Shown here piece after piece: positions 1 to 5,787 of a stretch of 7,739 nucleotides of DNA. The notes below the pieces were generated by a model, which saw only the letters and a list, made by a program, of their open reading frames with translations, made no database searches and was not told where the DNA came from. The stretch comes from an uncultured Gemmatimonadota bacterium (lineage in GTDB: Bacteria > Gemmatimonadota > Gemmatimonadetes > Gemmatimonadales > Gemmatimonadaceae). Location: positions 1 to 7,739 of the forward strand of contig CAMLEQ010000168.1 in assembly GCA_946479015.1 (NCBI GenBank), read 5' to 3'. The position numbers and the translations under genes are program-made. Each line of letters starts with the position of its first letter. Within the stretch, counting starts at the first letter, position 1.

Positions 1-27
1 GGGACGCGGGGCGCGTCCCGCGCCCCG
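1..27. repeat. Two mutually exclusive GC-rich hairpins upstream of rimO
   Basis: Bases 1-8 pair perfectly with 12-19 (8-bp stem, GGG loop). Alternatively, 7-15 pair perfectly with 19-27 (9-bp stem, TCC loop). The two share bases, so only one can form at a time. No T-run follows on the + strand, so this is not a canonical intrinsic terminator. It could be a terminator-like or RNA-stability element of an upstream gene, or a leader structure for rimO. The first stem starts at base 1 and may extend beyond the window. Confidence 0.45.
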
Positions 28-96
28 AGTTGAGCCCCCCCGCCCGCCCCACTAGCTTTCACCCATGATCTCACCCGCCAGCCCCGAGCGCTCGTC
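28..96 (+). other. Short non-coding leader before rimO
   Basis: This stretch is C-rich, including a run of seven C at 35-41. I see no convincing -35/-10 promoter pair. The + strand frames close with stops at 31-33 (TGA), 53-55 (TAG) and 66-68 (TGA), so an upstream gene could end at any of these. None of the short tails leading to those stops is recognisable. No strong Shine-Dalgarno sequence precedes the rimO start. Confidence 0.4.
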
Positions 97-100
97 GTGA
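65..100 (+). CDS. Possible 11-codon leader ORF coupled to rimO
   Basis: An ATG at 65 opens a frame reading [11 protein letters not shown] and ends in TGA at 98-100. It overlaps the rimO GTG start in a GTGA, the same geometry used at several real junctions downstream. It also begins inside an ATGA whose TGA (66-68) closes another frame from upstream. No ribosome binding site is visible before it, and an ORF this short is expected by chance. It could be a coupling leader peptide or simply noise; I favour noise without conservation data. Confidence 0.15.
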   Translation: MISPASPERSS

Positions 101-1530
101 AGGTCGGCCTCATCACGCTCGGCTGCGACAAGAACACCGTGGACAGCGAGCGCTATCTCGCGGCGCTCCTCGACCGCGGCGCGGAGCACACGCCGGACCT
201 CGCCGAAGCCGACGTCATCATCGTCAACACCTGCGGCTTCATCGACGCCGCCAAGCAGGAGTCCATCGACGCCATCGTCGAGGCCGGGCGCCTCAAGGCC
301 GATGGGTCGTGCCAGGCGGTGGTGGCCGTGGGGTGCATGGTGCAGCGCCACAAGACGGAGCTGGAGGCGGAGCTGCCGGAGGTGGACATCTTCCTCGGCT
401 CGTCGGAGATGGACCGCCTGCTCCCCGCGCTCGAGGAGCGCGGCGTGCTCGGCGCGCACGACCCGCTCGCCGAGCACCCCGGCGTGCGCGTCTACACCGG
501 CGAGCTGCCGCACGTCCGCTACCTGAAGGTGAGCGAGGGGTGCGACCACGGGTGCGCCTTCTGCGCCATCCCGCTCATGCGCGGGAAGCACCGGTCGTTC
601 GCGCTCGACGAGGTGATCCGCGAGGCGCAGCTCCTCGAGCTGCAGGGCGCGCGCGAGCTGAATCTCGTGGCGCAGGACCTCGCGCATTGGGGGCGCGACC
701 GCCGCGACGGCACCGGGCTCCCCGACCTGCTCGAGCGCCTCGTCGCCGAGACCTCCGTGCCGTGGATCCGGCTGCTGTACCTCTACTCGGCGGGGATCAC
801 GCCGCGGCTGCTCGAGGTGATGGCGCGCGAGCCGCGCATCACCCCCTACCTGGACATCCCGATCCAGCACGGCTCCGACGCCGTGCTCGCGCGCATGCGC
901 CGTCCAGAGCGCGCGCGCACCATCCGCGACACCGTGGCGCGCCTGCGCGGCGCGGTCCCCGACGTCTCCATCCGCACCACGTGCATCGTCGGCTTCCCCG
1001 GCGAGACCGAGGACGACTTCCAGCGGCTGCTCGACCTGCTCGAGGAGGTGCGCTTCGAGCGCGTGGGCGCGTTCACCTACTCCCCGCAGGAGGGGACGCG
1101 CGCCGCGGCCATGGAAGATGACGTCCCCATGGCGGTGAAGCTCGAGCGGCTGGAGCGGCTCGGGGAGCTGCAGCGCGCGATCACCGCCGAGCGCTACGAG
1201 CGGTTCGTGGGGAGGAAGGTGATGGCAATCATCGATCGGGGCGCGGACGGCGCGGGACTCGGGATTCGGGAATCGGGAATCGGGGGAATGTCGGTGGGGA
1301 GGGTACAGGGAAGGCTGCTCTGCCAGGCGGACGACATCGATGGCGTCACCTGGTTGGAGGGAGACGCGCCGCCGGGGGCGATCGTGGAGTGCGAGGTGGA
1401 CGAGGTGGTGGACGACTACGACTTCGCGGCGCGCATCGTCCGGGTCGTGGACGCGCCCCGCGCACCGCGCACCGCGCCCCGCGCCCTACCAATGCTCTCC
1501 GCCATCGCCAACGGGAGCTTCGGGCGATGA
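97..1530 (+). CDS. rimO: Ribosomal protein S12 methylthiotransferase RimO
   Basis: RimO is a radical-SAM enzyme with two iron-sulfur clusters that adds a methylthio group to a conserved aspartate of ribosomal protein S12, in the cytoplasm. The 477-residue product has the three parts in order. The N-terminal MTTase domain has cluster cysteines C10, C46 and C80, and its opening [12 protein letters not shown] is typical of RimO rather than MiaB or MtaB. The radical-SAM core has C149, C153 and C156 in CDHGCAFC, with [11 protein letters not shown] at about 251-261. A TRAM domain follows at about 372-453. The GTG start at 97 is the first start in this frame after a stop at 31-33 and places the LGC motif as in the family. 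Two features are odd: a glycine-rich insertion at about 386-399 encoded by tandem heptamers, and a 24-residue Pro/Arg/Ala tail after the TRAM domain encoded partly by a second heptamer array. The stop overlaps the hemL start by 4 bp. Confidence 0.96.
   Translation: MKVGLITLGCDKNTVDSERYLAALLDRGAEHTPDLAEADVIIVNTCGFIDAAKQESIDAIVEAGRLKADGSCQAVVAVGCMVQRHKTELEAELPEVDIFLGSSEMDRLLPALEERGVLGAHDPLAEHPGVRVYTGELPHVRYLKVSEGCDHGCAFCAIPLMRGKHRSFALDEVIREAQLLELQGARELNLVAQDLAHWGRDRRDGTGLPDLLERLVAETSVPWIRLLYLYSAGITPRLLEVMAREPRITPYLDIPIQHGSDAVLARMRRPERARTIRDTVARLRGAVPDVSIRTTCIVGFPGETEDDFQRLLDLLEEVRFERVGAFTYSPQEGTRAAAMEDDVPMAVKLERLERLGELQRAITAERYERFVGRKVMAIIDRGADGAGLGIRESGIGGMSVGRVQGRLLCQADDIDGVTWLEGDAPPGAIVECEVDEVVDDYDFAARIVRVVDAPRAPRTAPRALPMLSAIANGSFGR
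1254..1290 (+). repeat. Tandem 7-bp repeat with G-quadruplex potential inside rimO
   Basis: Four consecutive heptamers, GGGACTC, GGGATTC, GGGAATC and GGGAATC (1254-1281), are followed by two G and a degenerate fifth unit, GGGAATG (1284-1290). The G-tracts at 1254, 1261, 1268, 1275 and 1282 are each separated by exactly four bases. This fits the G3-N4 pattern of an intramolecular quadruplex on the coding strand and hence in the mRNA. The array encodes most of a glycine-rich segment (about residues 386-398) that RimO proteins normally lack between the first TRAM strands. The repeat and its spacing are seen directly; folding is inference. Confidence 0.85.
1453..1487 (+). repeat. Second tandem 7-bp repeat near the rimO 3' end
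   Basis: Five uninterrupted heptamers read GCGCCCC, GCGCACC, GCGCACC, GCGCCCC and GCGCCCT. They encode the Pro/Arg/Ala-rich residues just past the TRAM domain. The unit length is not a multiple of three, so gain or loss of one unit would shift the RimO reading frame shortly before the ATGA junction with hemL at 1527. The array is unrelated in sequence to the one at 1254 but shares its 7-bp period. Confidence 0.8.
1513..1517 (+). promoter_or_regulatory. Shine-Dalgarno of hemL
   Basis: GGGAG lies nine bases before the ATG at 1527, within the last codons of rimO. It supports 1527 as the hemL start and allows independent initiation as well as coupling from rimO. Confidence 0.55.
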
Positions 1531-2810
1531 CCTCGCGCTCGACCGCCATCATGCGCCGCGCGCGCGCGGTGATCCCCGGCGGCGTCAACTCTCCCGTGCG
1601 CGCCTTCGGCGGCGTGGGAGGGGAGCCGTTCGTCGTCGAGCGCGGCGAGGGGGCGCGCATCTGGGACGTGGACGGGCGCGAGTACATCGACTTCGTGCTC
1701 TCGTGGGGACCGCTCGTGCTCGGCCACGCGCCGCCGCCGGTGATCGACGCCCTCGAGCGCGCGATGTACCGCGGCACGAGCTTCGGCATCCCCACCGAGG
1801 GGGAGGTGGAGCTCGCGGAGGTGGTGGTGCAGCGCATGCCGCACGTGGAGATGCTGCGCTTCGTGTCCAGCGGCACCGAGGCGACGATGAGCGCCATCCG
1901 CCTCGCCCGCGCGTACACGAAGCGCGACGCGATCCTCAAGTTCGAGGGGTGCTACCACGGGCACGCGGACTCGTTCCTCGTGCGCGCGGGCTCCGGCGTG
2001 GCGACGCTCGGCCTCCCTAACTCTCCCGGCGTCCCCGAGTCGCTCGCCGAGCTGACGCTCACCGCCCCGTACAACGATGCCGACGCCGTGCGGCGGCTCG
2101 TGCGCGCGCACCCCGGGCGGATCGCGGCGATCATCGTGGAGCCGGTAGTGGGGAACGCCGGATTCATCCCCCCCGATCCGTCGTTCCTCCCCGCGCTGCG
2201 CGAGATCGCGACCGAGGCCGGCGCGCTCCTCATCTTCGACGAGGTGATGACCGGCTTCCGCATCGCCCCGGGAGGCGCGTGCGAGCGCTTCGGCGTGATC
2301 GCGGACCTGACGACGCTCGGCAAGGTGATCGGCGGCGGGCTCCCCGTGGCGGCGTACGGCGGGCGCCGCGAGATCATGGAGCTCATCGCGCCGGACGGGC
2401 CGGTGTATCAAGCGGGCACGCTCTCCGGGAACCCGCTGGCGATGGCCGCGGGGCTCGCCACGCTCCGCGCGCTCGGCACGGCGCTGCACGAGCGGATCGA
2501 GGCGCGCACCGCGCGGCTGGTGGCGGGGCTGCGCGAGATCGCGGCGCGCCGCGGCGTCCCGTTCACCGCCGATCACGCGGGCACGATGTGGGGCTTCTTC
2601 TTCCGCGCCGAGCCCGTGCGCAACTTCACTGACGCGAAGAGCGCCGACGCGGAGCTGTTCCGCCGCTTCTTCCACGCCGCGCTCGAGCGAGGCGTCTACC
2701 TCGCCCCGTCCCCCTACGAGGCGGCGTTCATGTCCGCCGCTCACGGAGATCCCGAGATCGATGCCGCGCTGGAGCGCCTGGACGACGCGCTACGGGCCGC
2801 GCGCGCGTAA
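1527..2810 (+). CDS. hemL: Glutamate-1-semialdehyde 2,1-aminomutase HemL
   Basis: HemL is a PLP-dependent class III aminotransferase-fold enzyme that converts glutamate-1-semialdehyde to 5-aminolevulinate, the last step of the C5 route into haem and other tetrapyrroles. The 427-residue product has the family's usual length. Visible signatures are [12 protein letters not shown] (16-27), SSGTEA (114-119, PLP phosphate contact), YHGHAD (143-148), FDEVMTGFR with D238 placed to contact the PLP ring nitrogen, [11 protein letters not shown] with Schiff-base lysine K266, and GTLSGNP (297-303). An in-frame GTG exists upstream at 1389, but it would add 46 residues of rimO antiframe. The ATG at 1527 gives the standard N-terminus, has a Shine-Dalgarno, and overlaps the rimO stop as ATGA. 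No tRNA reductase (hemA) or other haem gene is in the window, so hemL is separated from its pathway here. Confidence 0.97.
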   Translation: MTSRSTAIMRRARAVIPGGVNSPVRAFGGVGGEPFVVERGEGARIWDVDGREYIDFVLSWGPLVLGHAPPPVIDALERAMYRGTSFGIPTEGEVELAEVVVQRMPHVEMLRFVSSGTEATMSAIRLARAYTKRDAILKFEGCYHGHADSFLVRAGSGVATLGLPNSPGVPESLAELTLTAPYNDADAVRRLVRAHPGRIAAIIVEPVVGNAGFIPPDPSFLPALREIATEAGALLIFDEVMTGFRIAPGGACERFGVIADLTTLGKVIGGGLPVAAYGGRREIMELIAPDGPVYQAGTLSGNPLAMAAGLATLRALGTALHERIEARTARLVAGLREIAARRGVPFTADHAGTMWGFFFRAEPVRNFTDAKSADAELFRRFFHAALERGVYLAPSPYEAAFMSAAHGDPEIDAALERLDDALRAARA

Positions 2811-4128
2811 GGCGGCGCTGCCGGCCGCGCTCCTGGCCGCGGCCGCCTGCGTCTCCACCGTGACGCGCCCCGCGCCGCCCGCGCCCGCCCCGTCCGACAC
2901 CTCGCGCCCCGCTCCGCCGGACACCACGGCCGGGGTCGAGAACGTGCCGCCGCCGCCGGAGCGTAAGCTCGAGGGGGAGCGCGTGGTACGCATCGCCCTC
3001 TCCACCGGCGCGCCGCACGTGACGATCTCCGGCACCGGCGACTGGCGCCTCTACGACTCGGGGGGGGAGAGCACCCTGCTGCGCGCCGATCCCGGCGCGC
3101 TGTGGACCATCGAGGCGCACGACGGGAAGCTGCGCGCCGTGGGAGAGGATGGGCAGCGCACCCCCTTCCGTCCCGCGCCGTTCATCGCGCGCGGCGTGGG
3201 GCTCGGCGCGCTCGTGGCCGTGAACGGGAAGCGCTATCGCGGCGAGGTGTGGGTGATCCCCTCGGGGGACGAGGTGCTGGTGGTGAACCGCCTGTACCTC
3301 GAGGACTACCTGCGCGGCGTCGTCCCGCTCGAGATCGGGCACCGGGCGCCCGGAGAGGCGGCGGCGGTGCAGGCGCAGGCGGTGGCCGCGCGCAGCTACG
3401 CCTACACGCACCTGTCGCCCGGTCGCCGCTGGGACATGGTGGCCACGGTGATGGACCAGGTGTACGGCGGCGTGGACGCCGAGACGCCGATCAGCGATGC
3501 CGCGGTGGAGACGACGCGGGGGCTCGTGCTCACCTACGACGGCCGCGTGGTGAACGCGCCGTACTACTCCACCTGCGGCGGGAGCACCGCCGCGGCGAGC
3601 GAGGTGTGGCACGAGGGGGACGAGCCGTATCTCGTCCCGGTGAGCGACCGCATCCCGGGCTCCGACCGCTACTACTGCGACATCTCCCCGCGCTTCACGT
3701 GGACGCGCACCTTCACCGCGCGCGCGCTGCGCGAGGTGCTCGATCGCTATCTCCACCAGTACGCGGACGACGCGGGGCGCCACGTGGGGACGCCGCGGTC
3801 GGTGGAGGTGGACGGGCACACCGCATCGGGGCGCGTGCGCCGGCTGGTGATCGCCACCGATCGCGGGCGCTGGTCGCTGCGCGGGAACGACATCCGATTC
3901 GTGCTGCGCCAGGCCAGTGGCGAGATCCTCCAGAGCACGTATTTTTCCGTCGAGACCGAGCGCGCCGATGACGGCTCGCTCTCGCGGCTCACCCTGCGCG
4001 GCAGGGGGTATGGCCATGGGATCGGGATGTGCCAGTGGGGCGCGATCGGGCGGGCCCGCGCCGGTTTCGACTATCGCACCATTCTCGCCACCTACTACCC
4101 GGGGACGGTCGTTGCGCGCGTGGACTAG
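2761..4128 (+). CDS. SpoIID/LytB-domain probable lipoprotein (peptidoglycan lytic enzyme)
   Basis: The 455-residue product has a basic N-region (1-17), a hydrophobic Ala/Leu stretch (18-29) and a cysteine at 30 in AAAAC. This is a plausible though imperfect lipobox because the -3 residue is Ala. A Pro-rich linker follows (about 36-70) with an imperfect repeat, RPAPP...DTS then RPAPPDTT. The SpoIID domain spans about 160-455: [15 protein letters not shown] with E191 where SpoIID proteins carry the catalytic glutamate, [24 protein letters not shown] (C272), and [15 protein letters not shown] near H419 close to the C-terminus. In endospore formers SpoIID is a lytic transglycosylase acting on denuded glycan strands; the role of homologues in other bacteria is poorly defined. 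Likely location is the periplasmic face of a membrane. The ATG at 2761 is the only start that keeps the signal sequence, giving a 50-bp overlap with hemL. Confidence 0.88.
   Translation: MPRWSAWTTRYGPRARKAALPAALLAAAACVSTVTRPAPPAPAPSDTSRPAPPDTTAGVENVPPPPERKLEGERVVRIALSTGAPHVTISGTGDWRLYDSGGESTLLRADPGALWTIEAHDGKLRAVGEDGQRTPFRPAPFIARGVGLGALVAVNGKRYRGEVWVIPSGDEVLVVNRLYLEDYLRGVVPLEIGHRAPGEAAAVQAQAVAARSYAYTHLSPGRRWDMVATVMDQVYGGVDAETPISDAAVETTRGLVLTYDGRVVNAPYYSTCGGSTAAASEVWHEGDEPYLVPVSDRIPGSDRYYCDISPRFTWTRTFTARALREVLDRYLHQYADDAGRHVGTPRSVEVDGHTASGRVRRLVIATDRGRWSLRGNDIRFVLRQASGEILQSTYFSVETERADDGSLSRLTLRGRGYGHGIGMCQWGAIGRARAGFDYRTILATYYPGTVVARVD
3060..3067 (+). repeat. Run of eight G inside the SpoIID-domain gene
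   Basis: An uninterrupted eight-G tract encodes a Ser-Gly-Gly-Glu stretch around residue 101. Homopolymer tracts of this length can slip during replication and would frameshift the protein before its catalytic domain. In so GC-rich a genome a tract like this can arise by chance, and the neighbouring sequence shows no other sign of a phase-variable switch. Confidence 0.6.
4101..4105 (+). promoter_or_regulatory. Shine-Dalgarno-like site deciding the TTG start at 4112
   Basis: GGGGA lies six bases before the TTG at 4112. The TTG also sits exactly where a short basic N-region and hydrophobic signal sequence begin. Together these favour this unusual start over the more distant in-frame GTG at 3917, which would run through the SpoIID-domain gene. 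Confidence 0.4.
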
Positions 4129-4786
4129 CGCGCTCGCCGCGCTCGCGTTCCTCGCGCTCGCGCCGCGCGTGGACGCGCAGCGGTCGATCTTCGACCGGCT
4201 CGGCCTCGACCGCCTCCACCTGAGCGGCGTGGGGATCGCCGCCGGGCCGGTGGCGCCGAAGAACGTGGTGGCCACGCGCTCGTACGGCGTGCAGGCCGAC
4301 TACGGCGAGATCGCCCCCCACTGGCACGTCCTGTTCGGCGTCAGCTACTGGGGCTCCCGCTTCGACAACGACGCCGTGGCCGGCTTCGTGAGCCAGCTCC
4401 GGAAGTCGATCGTCGATCCCGCGGGGGACGACACGATCGTCACCGACAGGGTGCGCGTCTCCGACATCGCCCTCGAGGCGGACGCGCGCTGGGTTCCGGT
4501 GCCGCCGTCCGTGGTCGTGCGTCCCTTTCTGGGGTTCGGCATCGGCGCGCACGTGGTGAACGCCGAGTCGAAGCTCATCGCGGGGACGTTCGTCGAGAGC
4601 GCCCTCGACAACATCGCCACCGGGCTCACCGCGAGCGCCGGCGTGGAGATCGCGCCGTCGCCGCACGTGGGCTTCGGGGTGGAAGGGCGCTACACGCTGC
4701 TCAGCAACGTCCGCTTCGGCGCCATCCGCGCCACCGCCAGCTACCGCTTCAGTCTCTCCTCGTCCCAGCACACGCGAGCCCCATGA
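4112..4786 (+). CDS. Small secreted protein, probable outer-membrane beta-barrel
   Basis: From the TTG start the product is 224 residues. It begins with a clear Sec signal peptide: R2 in a short N-region, hydrophobic core about 7-17, and predicted cleavage after VDA at residue 22. The mature part has alternating hydrophobic/polar stretches rich in Gly and aromatics that look like antiparallel membrane strands, for example at about 56-65, 72-83, 117-127, 135-146, 172-180 and 186-195. A last strand, IRATASYRF, ends in Phe213, resembling the terminal signal of barrels, although an 11-residue polar tail follows. This is the general pattern of small OmpA/opacity-type barrels, but I recognise no specific family. 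It overlaps the SpoIID-domain gene by 17 bp and the next gene by ATGA. Ligand and role are unknown. Confidence 0.7.
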   Translation: MRAWTSALAALAFLALAPRVDAQRSIFDRLGLDRLHLSGVGIAAGPVAPKNVVATRSYGVQADYGEIAPHWHVLFGVSYWGSRFDNDAVAGFVSQLRKSIVDPAGDDTIVTDRVRVSDIALEADARWVPVPPSVVVRPFLGFGIGAHVVNAESKLIAGTFVESALDNIATGLTASAGVEIAPSPHVGFGVEGRYTLLSNVRFGAIRATASYRFSLSSSQHTRAP

Positions 4787-5787
4787 AGCCCAACATCCGG
4801 ATCGGTGTCGTCGGTGCCGGCGCGATCGCCCAGGTCGCGCACCTTCCCGCGCTCGCGAAGATCCGCGGCGCCCAGCTCGTGGCCCTCTGCGACAACGATG
4901 GCCCGAAGGCGCGCTCGCTCGCCGAGCGCTTCGGCATCCCCGACGTGTTCACGGACATCGAGGACCTGCTCGAGTACGACGAGCTGGACGCCGTCGTGAT
5001 CAGCACCCCCAACCACCTGCACGAGCCGCACGTGCTGAGCGCGCTCGCGGCGAAGGTGAACGTGCTCTGCGAGCGTCCGCTCGCCCTCACCACGCGCGGC
5101 GTGGAGCGCATCCTCGCCGCGGCGCAGCGCGGCGACCGCAAGGTGGCGGTGGCCAACAACTACCGCTTCCGCTCCGACGTGCAGGCGCTGAACGGCTTCC
5201 TGCGCGGCGGCGAGCTGGGGAAGCTCGTGGGGGTGCGCGGCGGGCACTACCAGCAGAAGCGTCCCCCCGAGGGGTGGCGCTTCCGGCGGGCGGAGGCGGG
5301 CGGGGGCGCGTTCGTGGAGCACGGCATGCCGCTCCTCGATCTCGCGCTCTGGCTCGCCGACTTTCCCGATCCCGTGCGCGTGAGCGCGCACATGGAGCGC
5401 GGGCGCGGGGCCAGCGCGGTCGAGGAGTCGCTCGTCGCGCTGGTGGAGTGCGCGCAGGGGAAGACGTTCACCATCGATGTGTCGTGGTCGTACGTGGGGC
5501 AGGAGGACCGCTGGTGGTTCGACGTGCTCGCCACCCGCGGCAGCGCGCAACTCTCCCCGTTGCGCGTGGTGAAGGAGCTGAACGGCAAGGCCACCGACGT
5601 CACGCCGCGCGGCGCCTCCACGCGCGAGAGCGCGTTCGTGCAGAGCTACCGCGCCGAGCTCGCGCACTTCATCGCCGTGCTCCAGGAGGAGGCGAGCTAC
5701 GAGCCCCCCACCGACCAGGTGATCCTGCACCGCATCGCGGAGGCGATCTACAAGTCCGCCGACGAGGGGAAAGAGATCCGGCTGTGA
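4783..5787 (+). CDS. Gfo/Idh/MocA-family oxidoreductase-like protein with altered active site
   Basis: The 334-residue product has the length and two-domain layout of Gfo/Idh/MocA NAD(P)-dependent sugar/inositol dehydrogenases. The N-terminal Rossmann fold has GVVGAGAIA (8-16), followed by VVISTPNHLHEPHVLSAL (about 71-88). The C-terminal alpha/beta domain starts near 125 and contains GGGAF. Three signature positions differ from the family norm. The EKP motif reads E97-R98-P99. The usual D-x-G-x-H-x-x-D motif reads E179-H-G-M-P183-L-L-D186, so aspartate becomes glutamate and the histidine becomes proline. Cytoplasmic location is expected, as there is no signal peptide. The substrate cannot be deduced. 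It may be an enzyme with changed chemistry, or a protein that binds nucleotide without classical dehydrogenase activity. The ATG at 4783 overlaps the previous stop; the last codons overlap the lnt start. Confidence 0.9.
   Translation: MKPNIRIGVVGAGAIAQVAHLPALAKIRGAQLVALCDNDGPKARSLAERFGIPDVFTDIEDLLEYDELDAVVISTPNHLHEPHVLSALAAKVNVLCERPLALTTRGVERILAAAQRGDRKVAVANNYRFRSDVQALNGFLRGGELGKLVGVRGGHYQQKRPPEGWRFRRAEAGGGAFVEHGMPLLDLALWLADFPDPVRVSAHMERGRGASAVEESLVALVECAQGKTFTIDVSWSYVGQEDRWWFDVLATRGSAQLSPLRVVKELNGKATDVTPRGASTRESAFVQSYRAELAHFIAVLQEEASYEPPTDQVILHRIAEAIYKSADEGKEIRL

Noticed and set aside
1..60. Intrinsic terminator at the left edge
   Set aside because: The hairpins are strong, but no T-run follows on the + strand, and nothing suggests a gene ending from the other side.
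1389..1526. Extended HemL N-terminus from the upstream GTG
   Set aside because: It adds 46 Arg/Pro/Gly-rich residues read from rimO. The ATG at 1527 gives the family-standard start.
1416..2744. Long open frame on the minus strand opposite hemL (442 codons)
   Set aside because: Its translation is rich in His, Arg, Glu and Ala with no domain signature, and it lies opposite a certain hemL. Long antisense frames are expected at this GC content.
3917..4111. Longer N-terminus for the small barrel protein
   Set aside because: It would run through the conserved C-terminal motif of the SpoIID-domain gene and bury the signal peptide about 65 residues into the protein.
2728..4275. Long minus-strand frame opposite the SpoIID-domain gene (515 codons)
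   Set aside because: Low-complexity Arg/His/Ala-rich translation without motifs; the + strand has a recognisable domain along this length.
5274..5783. Possible N-terminal extension of Lnt by 170 residues
   Set aside because: This part is an out-of-frame reading of the oxidoreductase gene with Arg/Ala-rich translation. Lnt proteins start near the first membrane segment, matching the GTG at 5784.
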